From: Evansella halocellulosilytica
Lineage (GTDB): Bacteria > Bacillota > Bacilli > Bacillales > Salisediminibacteriaceae
Direction of reading: 5' to 3'
NCBI RefSeq assembly: GCF_002335745.1
Contig: NZ_NIST01000001.1
Span: 1 to 64,000, forward strand
DNA: 64,000 nt
Below are positions 1 through 9,300 of this stretch, piece after piece; within the stretch, counting starts at the first letter, position 1, and every line of letters begins with the position of its first letter. The notes under the pieces were generated by a model. It ran no database searches. It was given only the letters and a program-made list of their open reading frames with translations, and was not told the origin of the DNA. The position numbers and the translations under genes are program-made.

Positions 1-130
1 AAAAGAGCCAAGTAGATCAAGGCGACGAAGTTTTGAGGAGCGGAGCGTATCTTGGTCATACGTGAGTAACGGAAAAAGGAGTCAACGCAGAGGTACGAAT
101 GCTATTTTTCCCGGACCTTTTGAACATCCT
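1..130. repeat. Dispersed intergenic repeat, copy 1 (left end cut by window)
   Basis: This stretch is nearly identical to 165-290 (shared core from GAGCCAAGTAGATCAAGG to the CCGGACCTTTTTGAACATCC end), with a few substitutions and one T fewer near its end. It ends with the terminal motif CCTTTTGAAC. Short ORFs across it are not conserved as protein; I see a noncoding repeat. The left end lies outside the window. Confidence 0.75.
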
Positions 131-140
131 CTTTATGCGG

Positions 141-290
141 GTTCAAAAAGGAGGACAAAAAGAGCCAAGTAGATCAAGGCGACGAAGTTTTGAGGAGCGG
201 AGCGTATCTTGGTCATACGTGAGTAACGGAAAAACGAGTCAACGCAGAGATACGAAAGCTATTTTTCCCGGACCTTTTTGAACATCCTCT
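141..290. repeat. Dispersed intergenic repeat, copy 2, with terminal inverted repeats
   Basis: A complete unit: it opens with GTTCAAAAAGG (141-151) and closes with the reverse complement CCTTTTTGAAC (273-283), so it has MITE-like terminal inverted repeats. The interior repeats copy 1 in the same orientation, giving a head-to-tail dimer just upstream of the operon starting at 355. No transposase is encoded. Confidence 0.75.
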
Positions 291-354
291 AAAAGTTGGC
301 TTAATACTTGCATGCAATTAAGAAAGTAAGAATAAAACAAGAGGTGAAAATGTC

Positions 355-633
355 ATGACAACAAATGAAAAGACCATTATATGCCGATGTGAAGAAGTTT
401 CACTCCAAGAAATTGAACAAACGATTGAAACGTACAGATGTTCTTCACGTGAAATTAAGTTGAGAACGAGAGCTGGAATGGGCTATTGCGGCGGAAGAAC
501 ATGCCGTCATTTAATCGAATCGATCATCCAGCATTATAATCATGAATCTATTAATTATCATTCTCCACTAAAACATCAGCCCCCTGTACGCCCAATTTCT
601 TTTCATACAAAAAAGGTGAATTTCCATGACTGA
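355..633 (+). CDS. BFD-like [2Fe-2S]-binding protein, stand-alone subunit of an HcnB/opine-oxidase-type dehydrogenase
   Basis: A 92-residue protein with the four-cysteine pattern of the bacterioferritin-associated ferredoxin (Fer2_BFD) fold: CxC at residues 10 and 12 (ICRCEE) and CGGRTC at 45-50. In many opine oxidase / HcnB-type flavoproteins this domain is fused to the C-terminus of the FAD subunit; here it is a separate first gene. The start ATG at 355 follows AGAGGTGA at good spacing. The 3' end overlaps the next gene by 8 nt, so the three genes are translationally coupled. The last ~30 residues look like a disordered tail. Likely role: electron relay from FAD in a cytoplasmic or membrane-peripheral D-amino acid/opine/hydroxyproline dehydrogenase; the substrate is inferred. 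Confidence 0.8.
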   Translation: MTTNEKTIICRCEEVSLQEIEQTIETYRCSSREIKLRTRAGMGYCGGRTCRHLIESIIQHYNHESINYHSPLKHQPPVRPISFHTKKVNFHD

Positions 634-964
634 TCGAATCAACCACCACCCAATTTTAGGGGTTACAGACAAGAGAGAAGAAGTAACTTTTTCCTTTGAT
701 TCGAAAAAAATAACTGGGTTAAAAGGAGATACAATAGCTGCTGCTCTACTTGCAAACGGCATCAGAACGCTCCGTGTTCAAGAAGAATATGGGACTCCAA
801 GGGGGTTCTATTGCAATATCGGGCATTGTTATGAGTGCCGTATAACTGTAAATAGCCAAAGTGGAGTGAGAGCTTGCATGACTCCTATTGAAGAGAACAT
901 GGAGGTTCATTCAGGTAAAGTTTTGCCAAATCCCTTAAAGAAAGGAGGCGTAATCTATGAATGA
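626..964 (+). CDS. HcnA-like (2Fe-2S)-binding protein
   Basis: This 112-residue protein has a plant-type ferredoxin core with cysteines at about 63, 68, 71 and 84 (CNIGHCYEC then RAC). This matches the small iron-sulfur subunit found with HcnB/OoxA-type flavoproteins (HcnA of hydrogen cyanide synthase, gamma subunit of D-hydroxyproline or opine dehydrogenases). The ATG at 626 lies 8 nt inside the preceding gene behind AAAAAGGTGA. Its stop overlaps the start of the FAD subunit (ATGAATGA). Hydrogen cyanide synthesis is unlikely in this context; amino acid oxidation with electron transfer to the respiratory chain fits better. Confidence 0.82.
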   Translation: MTDRINHHPILGVTDKREEVTFSFDSKKITGLKGDTIAAALLANGIRTLRVQEEYGTPRGFYCNIGHCYECRITVNSQSGVRACMTPIEENMEVHSGKVLPNPLKKGGVIYE

Positions 965-2195
965 TGTGATCATAATCGGAGCTGGCCCTGCAGGAATCTC
1001 TGCTGCTATTTCATGTGCTGAACACGGGTTAGATGTCTTAATTTTAGATGAATTTATGAAACCCGGCGGCCGTCTTCTCGGTCAACTGCATGAGGAGCCA
1101 GACGGATCTTGGTGGAATGGGATAAAAGAAGCTGAGAAATTAGTAGAAAAGGCGTTAAAAATCGGTGTAAAAATGGAGTTTAGCCAATCTGTATACGACA
1201 TTAAACAAACTGAACATGGCTGGAACGTATTCACCACTAATAAAGTCTTGTTTACACCTACCCTTCTCATCGCGACAGGCGCATCAGAAACACCTATCCC
1301 TCTTCCTGGATGGACGCTTCCTGGAGTAATGTCTATCGGTGCAGCACAAGTGATGACCAATGTACACAGAGTTAAGCCAGGATGCCGCGGAGTTGTCATC
1401 GGGATTAATATATTGTCTATGGCGATCACAAGAGAATTGCGTTTAGCTGATATCGATATTCAAGGGGTTCTTCTTCCAGCACGAAATAGCGCTACCTATG
1501 ATCACAGCGACCCTAAAAATATAATGGAGTCAATGCTTCAAGTATCACATTTAGCTCCATCATCGTTGATTCGCCTAGGCAGCAAACTAATGAGAAATGA
1601 TACGTTTAAAAAGCTTGGAATGATGTTTTATCCAAAAAACGGTATAAACGTATGGAATACCCCAATCCAATTAAAAAAAGCGGTCATCGAAATTGGTGGT
1701 GAATATGAAGTAGAATATGTGCGTGTTGCTGACATCGATTCAACTGGCAAGATTATCAAAGGTACCGAGCAAAAGGTTGAAGTCGATTTTGTCTGTATCG
1801 CAGGAGGGTTATCGCCTCTTGTAGAACTGATAGCTGTTGCTGGGTGCCCTTTGCATTACATGCCTGAACTAGGCGGACACATTCCATTACATAGCAATAA
1901 AATGGAGACGCCACTTCCCGGTCTTTTTGTAGCTGGAAATATTACCGGTATCGAAAGTGCTAATGTGGCGATGGCACAAGGAACTGTAGCTGGCCTTTCG
2001 ATCGCAAGGTACCTTTTAAGCGAAAAAATTCAATTGGAAGAACTCCTTTATCAAGCGATTGACGATGTTGCTAAAATACGAAAGGATTCTTCGATTCAGT
2101 TCTACCCGAATATTTTTGGAGCGAGAGAGCAATTAGAGCAGCTTTGGAGCGAAAACATGTCGATAAAGCCTTTCAAAAAAAACGAACTTGTCTAA
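957..2195 (+). CDS. FAD-dependent oxidoreductase, HcnB / opine oxidase alpha subunit type
   Basis: A 412-residue pyridine-nucleotide-disulphide-reductase-fold flavoprotein. The N-terminal dinucleotide motif is GAGPAGISAA (residues 8-17), followed by the FAD contact GGRLLGQ and the ATGASE segment. A GLFVAGNITGIESANVAMAQG segment near residue 325 is the second FAD-binding region. The usual C-terminal BFD [2Fe-2S] domain is absent, explained by the separate gene at 355. It is preceded by AAAGGAGG and starts inside the previous stop. In related complexes this subunit passes electrons while an HcnC/SoxB-like beta subunit oxidises the amino acid; no HcnC homologue lies in the window, so it may be upstream or elsewhere. 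Confidence 0.85.
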   Translation: MNDVIIIGAGPAGISAAISCAEHGLDVLILDEFMKPGGRLLGQLHEEPDGSWWNGIKEAEKLVEKALKIGVKMEFSQSVYDIKQTEHGWNVFTTNKVLFTPTLLIATGASETPIPLPGWTLPGVMSIGAAQVMTNVHRVKPGCRGVVIGINILSMAITRELRLADIDIQGVLLPARNSATYDHSDPKNIMESMLQVSHLAPSSLIRLGSKLMRNDTFKKLGMMFYPKNGINVWNTPIQLKKAVIEIGGEYEVEYVRVADIDSTGKIIKGTEQKVEVDFVCIAGGLSPLVELIAVAGCPLHYMPELGGHIPLHSNKMETPLPGLFVAGNITGIESANVAMAQGTVAGLSIARYLLSEKIQLEELLYQAIDDVAKIRKDSSIQFYPNIFGAREQLEQLWSENMSIKPFKKNELV

Positions 2196-2237
2196 TTATT
2201 TCTTGAATTTCTGAACGAACGACTATAAGTGCGTGTT

Positions 2238-2326
2238 AAAAAGAATGTCATAAAGAGCCAAGAACGTCACATCATGAGTTCCCCTACACGGATTTGGTGA
2301 CTATCCTGGATTTTTTGAGCACCTTC
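2238..2326. repeat. Dispersed repeat related in layout to the 1-290 repeats
   Basis: It shares the opening AAAGAGCCAAG and a closing CTGGATTTTTTGAGCACCTT that resembles the CCGGACCTTTTTGAACATCC end of the 1-290 units, but the middle (AACGTCACATCATGAGTTCC) differs. It sits in the 141-bp gap between the FAD subunit and the cyclodeaminase-family gene. I regard it as a second member of the same superfamily of noncoding repeats. Confidence 0.5.
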
Positions 2327-2345
2327 TATTAAGGAGTTGATGCAT

Positions 2346-3299
2346 ATGTTGTTTTTACCATTAAAAGAACAAAGAAAACTATTTAATGAAAAGGATGCAA
2401 TGGCTAGCCTTGAATCTTTTTTTAAGAACGATGCTGAAGGGTTTGCTCCACCAAGAACTCACATTGAAGATTCTGATAACACATTGCTGCTCATGCCAAG
2501 TTTTATCGAAAAAAATATAGGTACAAAAATAGTAACAGTTGCCCCAAAAAATAAAGAAAAACATCTCCCTCTTATTAATGGATTAATGACTTTGTATGAT
2601 CGTATTACAGGGCAGCCATATTTTTTAATTGAGGCAAGTTATCTTACTGCTGTTCGTACTGGAGCAATTGGCGGTCTTGCAATCAAACACTTCTCACACA
2701 AAGATTCAACAAAATTAGGTGTTTTTGGTACTGGGGTGCAAGGTGAAAGTCAATGTTCAGCAGCACTAGCATCACGAAATATACAAGAAGTCTATTTCCA
2801 TAGTAGAAATTTAATAAATGTAAAAAATTTCAAAGAAAAAATGTCAGCTAAGTTTCCAGATGTAAGCTTTTATCCATCTAGTCCAGAAGAAATCGTTACA
2901 AGTTGTGAAATTATCATTACTGCTACCAATTCGTCCTCTCCCGTCCTCCCTTATTTAAATGATGATATGTGGAGCGGGAAAATGATAGTCGCAGTAGGAT
3001 CTTTCAGGCCTAATATGACTGAACTTCCTAGACAGCTGTGGGATAAAGCAACGCTCATTGGAACTGATACAGCAGCGGCCTGGAATGAATCCGGTGATAT
3101 GCTTAATGCGAAATCATCCGGATGGGGAGAAAAAAATGCACCGTTATTATCACAAATTATCCGAGGAAACGAAACAATCTCTGCTGATGATACGATAATA
3201 TTTAAATCTGTTGGAGACCCATTATTCGATGTCATTGTTGCGTCATCTTTACACAAAAAAGCGAGAGATCATGGGATCGGAGAATATATGGACTTATAG
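2346..3299 (+). CDS. Ornithine cyclodeaminase / mu-crystallin family protein, possible delta-1-pyrroline-2-carboxylate reductase
   Basis: A 317-residue member of the ornithine cyclodeaminase family: the segment LIEASYLTAVRTGAIGGLA (about residues 91-109) carries the substrate/cofactor arginine region, and LGVFGTGVQG is the NAD(P) Rossmann motif. Start choice: AAGGAG at 2331-2336 puts ATG 2346 at 9-nt spacing; TTG 2337 and ATG 2340 are too close. Family members include ornithine cyclodeaminase, alanine dehydrogenase, ketimine reductase and pyrroline-2-carboxylate reductase. Next to an HcnAB-type dehydrogenase the last activity (D-proline or hydroxyproline breakdown) is the best guess, but sequence alone does not decide. 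Confidence 0.8.
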   Translation: MLFLPLKEQRKLFNEKDAMASLESFFKNDAEGFAPPRTHIEDSDNTLLLMPSFIEKNIGTKIVTVAPKNKEKHLPLINGLMTLYDRITGQPYFLIEASYLTAVRTGAIGGLAIKHFSHKDSTKLGVFGTGVQGESQCSAALASRNIQEVYFHSRNLINVKNFKEKMSAKFPDVSFYPSSPEEIVTSCEIIITATNSSSPVLPYLNDDMWSGKMIVAVGSFRPNMTELPRQLWDKATLIGTDTAAAWNESGDMLNAKSSGWGEKNAPLLSQIIRGNETISADDTIIFKSVGDPLFDVIVASSLHKKARDHGIGEYMDL

Positions 3300-3301
3300 C
3301 A

Positions 3302-3348
3302 TTTCCATTTCACTTCCAGGTGCCAGGCACCTGGAAGTGAAATGGAAA
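3302..3348. repeat. Perfect 47-bp palindrome built around GGTGCCAGGCACC
   Basis: Two exactly complementary 23-nt arms (3302-3324 and 3326-3348) flank a single central A at 3325. The core GTGCCAGGCAC is the same 11-bp palindrome that forms the centre of the repeats at 12940, 47736 and 51197. It sits 3 bp after the cyclodeaminase-family stop and could serve as its transcription stop, though no T run follows. Confidence 0.8.
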
Positions 3349-3364
3349 ACTGATAATTCAGAAA

Positions 3365-3392
3365 CGAGGATGACTGATATCAGTCATCCTCG
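3365..3392. terminator. Stem-loop between convergent genes
   Basis: A perfect 28-bp palindrome (two 14-nt arms, CGAGGATGACTGAT and its complement) lies 8 bp beyond the amylopullulanase stop. On the minus strand it is followed by TTTCTG, so it most likely terminates that gene; as a symmetric structure it may act both ways. Confidence 0.65.
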
Positions 3393-3399
3393 CAACTCC

Positions 3400-6300
3400 C
3401 TACCCTTTATCGATTTGTTTTCTTTGCCGGTTATACCAGAATGTTAAGACGCCAGCGATCAGCAGGAGGCTGCCGATCAATAAGAGATTGTATAGGTTTG
3501 TTGCTGTTTCAGGAAGTTTTTCACCTTCCCCTTCTCTTTTAGCTCCACCATCATCTTTCGATCGAGATTCGCCAGACTGACCTTGTCCTGATTCTGAATC
3601 CCCTCCATCACCATCACCAGTCGAACCTTCTCCTCCAGGTTCGCTACCAGTTGAAGAATCATCCTTACCATTCAGTTCCTCTTCAGTACCTCCATCTTCC
3701 TCGTCTGCCAATTCAAACACAGCATACGTACTGAAGTGACTTACATTTGCTGTAACAATGCTGTCCGCGAACGAGCTTTCAACCACGTCCCATTCCGCAG
3801 ATTCCTCATCATAATAGTGAAGTTTTACATCTTCATCATGACCTACATTCGACGTGTCTACTGTAAACGATAACGTTACCACGTCTGTGAATTCACTCAC
3901 TTTTTCACCGTTTTGTTCAATCGTGAATGCGTAAATGACACTTAATGCTTCATTACTTCGAGCTATATCATCCCTCCGTACCATCGTGAAAGCAGCATCA
4001 CCATTGTCGGATAAATTACTTAATGGAACAACCATTGAAGCATCTCCACGATCCATGACTAGTGAAGCTTTTTTCGCACGTAAAACTTGGATCTGAGCTT
4101 CTGTAAGCGTAACGGTAACCGATTTTTTCCCCACATAATCACTTAAATCGATCACTAGCTTTCCATTGACAGCAAGAAGGTCAAGGATGCGATCGTCAAT
4201 CGTCGCATAACCTTCCTCAACAGTAGGCTTCGTAATCACCTCACTCTCTTCTTGTCGATCATCATCTTCTATTTCCTCATCGGTATCGGTACGAACGACT
4301 ACCGTTGTTAATGGATCAAGTGAGATCGAATCTGTAGTTATCTCAACCCCTGTTGGATCAGCAACCTCGGTCACCCCTGCTTCATTCGCATCAACGATCA
4401 CTTCACCATTCGTTAAGTCATCATCTACCGTAAGTGTACGTTGTTGATCATCTGCATTGACAAAAACAAAGTAGGTCCCAGTGTCATCTGTAGATTCCGC
4501 TTTATAACCGATTAGTAAATCGGTATCACCTATTTCAGGAGCCTCTATCATCGATACGTTTGTATCAATCTCATCCATCGTTCCTAAACGGAAGGCATTC
4601 GTTGAACGGCGAAGTTCAATCAAACCAGTCGTATATTCCCGTGTTACATTGTTTATTGGATACGCGTCTTCATTCGTTGCCTTCTCCCAATCAATCATAT
4701 TAATCGCATCTGTTGAATCATAAGAATCATGAATGAAATAAGGATACTCAAACGGGTTACCGTCTTCATCGGTCATATACGTCGATTTATACGGCGCTTC
4801 TTCTGTCTCTGCCCGGAACTGCTTCGTACGCCCGAACTCTTGTCCTGCATGGAGGAATGCAGTCCCTTGTGCAGTTAAAACCATCGCATTCCCAAGACGA
4901 ATTCGCTTATGAATTTCCTCTTGATGGTAATCTGGATCTTTTTGGATCGATTGTGCAATCACATCGTGCAGCGTCAAGTTATCGTGTGCGGCAATGTACG
5001 GAACAACATCACCTGGATTCGTTGCAGTAAAGTTATGAGGGTTCGCCGTCACGTTATCGTAAATACGCTGAATGTCACGTGCTCCTCCAGTAATAAAACG
5101 CGGCTCTCCTTCACTACCAAAACCGGATTTTAATTCGTTACGGAAATCATCCGAGAACGAACCGACACTTTCTGTATACTGCATCCAATCTTGATCAGCA
5201 GGCATAATGTCCCCGCCATTTTCGTCACCAACGAACGTTCGCCAGCCCTCACCGATCATTACAACATTCGGATTAACCTCTTTCACCTTATCGTAAGCGA
5301 GTTGAATACTTTCTGCATCATGATCACCCATCATATCAAAACGGAAGCCATCAACTTTAAACTCCTCCGTCCAATACATAATCGAATCGACTAAAATTCG
5401 TCGCGCCATTTTGTGCGTCGTACCTAGACGCCCTCCACCAAAACTCGTTCTCGGTGTTCCATCAGCATCCATAAAGTGATAATAGTTCGGTTCTAAGTTT
5501 TCAAAAATCTCAACACGGGCTGTATGGTTGTAAACGACATCTAAAATAACGCCCATATTACGGCTATGGATTTCATCAATGAGCCGTTTAAATTCTTCAA
5601 TTCGTTTTTCCGCATCATCTGGATTTTCCGAATACATGCCTGTAAGTGAAAAATAGCTGTGTGGGTCGTACCCCCAATTGTAATTATTTTGCGTCGATGA
5701 ATAGTCTAGTAATCGTTGATCACGGTTGTATTCATCTGCAAAAAAGTAACTCATCACCGGTAAAAGTTGAATGTGCGTGACACCTAAGTCTTCAATGTAA
5801 TCGAGTTTTTCCACGAATGAAGCAAATGTTCCAAATTGCGCTTCTAACTCGTCATCAATGCTTGGATCTGAAGTGAAATCACGAACATGCACTTCATAAA
5901 TAATCGCATCTTCACGCTTTTCAAACCCTTCAATTTCGGCAAAATCAAGCTTAGGTCCGATAGCAGAAGGATCAACGATCGCAGCTTTTCCGATTGGCAC
6001 TTCGTCAACATTTCCACTGTCCCAAGTTGCCATTGACGTAGCGTACGGATCTAAAGCGAGAACGGTTTCCCCGCCACGCTCGATTTCATAATGATAATAG
6101 AAGCCCGTCAAATCTGATATCCCTGTATTTCCTTCATCCAACGTCACTTCCCAAACCCCACGTTCACCTAACGTCATATCAATATCGTCGGCCACAACTT
6201 CATATTGATCATCACGGTGATACAAAATAATCGATACGTTGTCAGCACTTGGCGACCATAGTTTTAGCGTAGCTGAGCCGCCTTCATGAACAGTCGCCCC

Positions 6301-9300
6301 AAGATCACCTTCGTAACCATATTCTTCGTCAATTAACCGCCACCCTTTATGAATTTGAACCGTGCGGCCCATATAGACGACTTCATACGGAGCATCGTCC
6401 AAGTTAAATAATCCGTGAATAGTAACCTTTCTCCCATCTTCGTGCTTGATGACTTGATCAACCGAGACATTACTGCCATTTTTATTAAAAACTGAAAGTC
6501 CATCCTTCAGCTCGTCTTCTGTGAATCCTACTGTCGATGTGAACGTCAGCTCAATTTTTTCCTCATTCAACAGTTCACCGAACCTTAACCCTTCTTCAAA
6601 AATATAGTACGGGTTCGTGTAGACAGTCTCGTCCCCTTCACGAACGAAGATTTGATCATAGTTTTCTAAATCGCTAAAGCTCATGTCTCCGGTTTGATTC
6701 CCATCCTGGTCTCTCTCAACAAATAAAAAGTTGATCCCTTCCGCTTCTTCAGTTAGCTCAACGTCGATATAAGCTCCATATTTTCCTGTTTGATCATTTG
6801 AAAATGGCGTTGCTCCCATCGGCCAATCATTCGATGGTTCGGTAACATCGCCCCACGTCCAAATCCCCCACGGTTCATAGTGACCGTCATCCTTTTGATA
6901 ATGAATTCGAATCGTGTTTTCTGGAAGTTCCACAGGCTCGTACAAGAAAACGTCTCCATTTTCCGTCAACCAAATTTCGTTCATTTCTGAAGATAATAGG
7001 TCAACAAAAATATCGCCGGTTAGATTTTCTCCATTCGTATGGTTCACAAGCATGCCAACTTGACTTGCATCTTCTATTAATTCAATGTCAACATACGCCC
7101 CATAATCGGTCATTTGCTCTGAGGTAAAAGGTGTTGCTCCGTCTGGCCAGCTGCCTGCTTCCTCAGAGGGTGTGACAACATCTTCCCAAACCCATAAGCC
7201 GTAGCCGTTAAAATCGTTATCTGCTCGTTCGTAATGGACACGCAGCGTGTTCTCTGGAATCTCCTCTTCTTCGCTGCCACGATCTGCCCCAATAATTTCA
7301 CCGTCATCAGCAGATAGTAACACCGTTCCGCCATCGGACCCTCCAGGAATCGTCAACGTTATCTCAAGGGCTTCCGTTGCCTCATACGTCGTGCCGCTAT
7401 AATAATCAGTCACGGTAACGTCTTCTGAATCAACGGATAAAGTAATTTCCTGAGCTTCTTCTGCAACGTTTAGCCCTACATAAACCGTTTCGTCATCATA
7501 TCTTCGGTCAAACAACAGATAATTCTCATCGTCAGAACCAGCAACATAACTTCTGTCCCCTCTTGCTAAAACGTGAGAATTATCATTTCTAAACGATAAT
7601 AGTTTCTGATAATGCTCAAGAATCTCGTTTTCTTCCACTTCATCCCAAGCCATGTCATACCGGTTATCATAATACGGATAATTGTCTGCGCCGCTTAAGC
7701 CAAGCTCTTCACCGTAATAAATGACTGGCTGACCTTTTGCCGTCATTTGTAAGGATGCAGCAGTTTTCAGCTTTCCTTCATCACCGTCAACCATTTCTAA
7801 AAATCCTTGCTCATCATGACTCCCTAAAAATTGTCCAAGTGTTGCAGTATTATCGAGTTGATGATTTCTCGTTTCTAAACGGCTATTAACGCTTTCAAGG
7901 CTGCCGTTTACAAAGTCTCTAGCCGCATATTTAAATTCAAAATCAAGCAATGAATCCATCATCCCGGTACGTAAATAACCGTGATCATCATTTTGACCAG
8001 CGCCCCAAGATTCACCGATCATTTTAAACTCGGGCATTTCTCGCGTTAATGCATTTTTAAACGCCATCCAAGTCGTATCTTCAACATGCTTAACTGTATC
8101 AACGCGGAAATAGTCAATTGTATTGCCTTGCTCTGTCCGTGATTTTTCGATCCAGTTTGTTTGCCACTCAATAATTTGTTCACGTACTTCTGGATTTTCT
8201 GTAATGAAATCAGGGAGACCGGCTAACTCACCTGTCACTTCATCGCTTCCGACATCCTCCCCTTGACGAAGCATGTCACTAAAAAATGCTCTCTCTTCAT
8301 CAGTTGGGTACCCTGCTGGTCGTTCGCTTTCTGGAATGTCGCCATCTATTTCCTTCAACCCATATCCTGTATGATTTAACACGACATCAACCATAATTTT
8401 CATATCACGTGCAGCTGCTTCATCGATCATTTCATGGAAGTCTTCCATCGTCCCGAAATGTGGATTCAGTTCTTCAAAGTTCAGGGCCCAATAGCCGTGA
8501 TAACCAAAATACGGGAGGTCACTCGGATGCTCGTCGTCTGCATTGTAGCGCACATCATGCCGAATGTTTTCGACAATCGGACTAATCCATATTGTATTAA
8601 TCCCAAGTTCATCAAGGTAATCAAGCTTCTCGGTAATTCCTTTAAAATCGCCACCTTGATATGTACCACGATCATACTCGTCATAATCGTCATACCCGAT
8701 CCCATAAGGGTCATTGTTTGACGAGTCTCCATCAAAAAATCTGTCAGTAAGCATGAAATAAATGAGTGCCTCATCCCAATCAAAGTCGCCTTCACCGACA
8801 AACTGACGTGTGTTTACTTCAACATTTGCTAGCCCACCATGTTCGTTTCCATACTCATCAATAACGGTTAGCGGAATCTCCTTTTCCCCTGCTGTTACAT
8901 CATGAGCAACAGAAATCGTCACTTCGTTTAGCTCTGGATCTATGTCAAGTTGCTCAGGACCACCGAGTTCTGACAAGTCGGCGTATATCCGACGAATGCC
9001 TGCTTCAATTTCACTTGCAACATTTATTGTTAAAACTGCATTTTCGTTATAATCAATTGCCGGTGGTTCCACTTCACCATTGATCTTAATGTCTACTATA
9101 CGATTGTCGATCGTAGATTCGTCGTAATAAGGGTCTGTTACGACTTCCGTCTCACCGTCAATCGTGACATGAAACACGTATTCATATGAACCTTCCGGAA
9201 AGTCTTCATACTCATATCGATAACGTTCATTTTCTTCCTCATATTCCATTTCAAATGTTTCGCTGGCAACCTCAAGCTCGACACTGTCAATATCGTCCAT

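Noticed and set aside
99-281. 60-residue ORF at the left edge
   Set aside because: It spans the junction of two copies of a dispersed noncoding repeat and has no protein-like pattern.
355-2195. Hydrogen cyanide synthase hcnABC
   Set aside because: Two subunits resemble HcnA and HcnB, but HcnC is absent, the BFD domain is separate, and a cyclodeaminase-family gene follows; amino acid catabolism fits better.
8434-8801. Overlapping ORFs on both strands inside the amylopullulanase gene
   Set aside because: They are shadows of a continuous, motif-rich 2214-codon gene.
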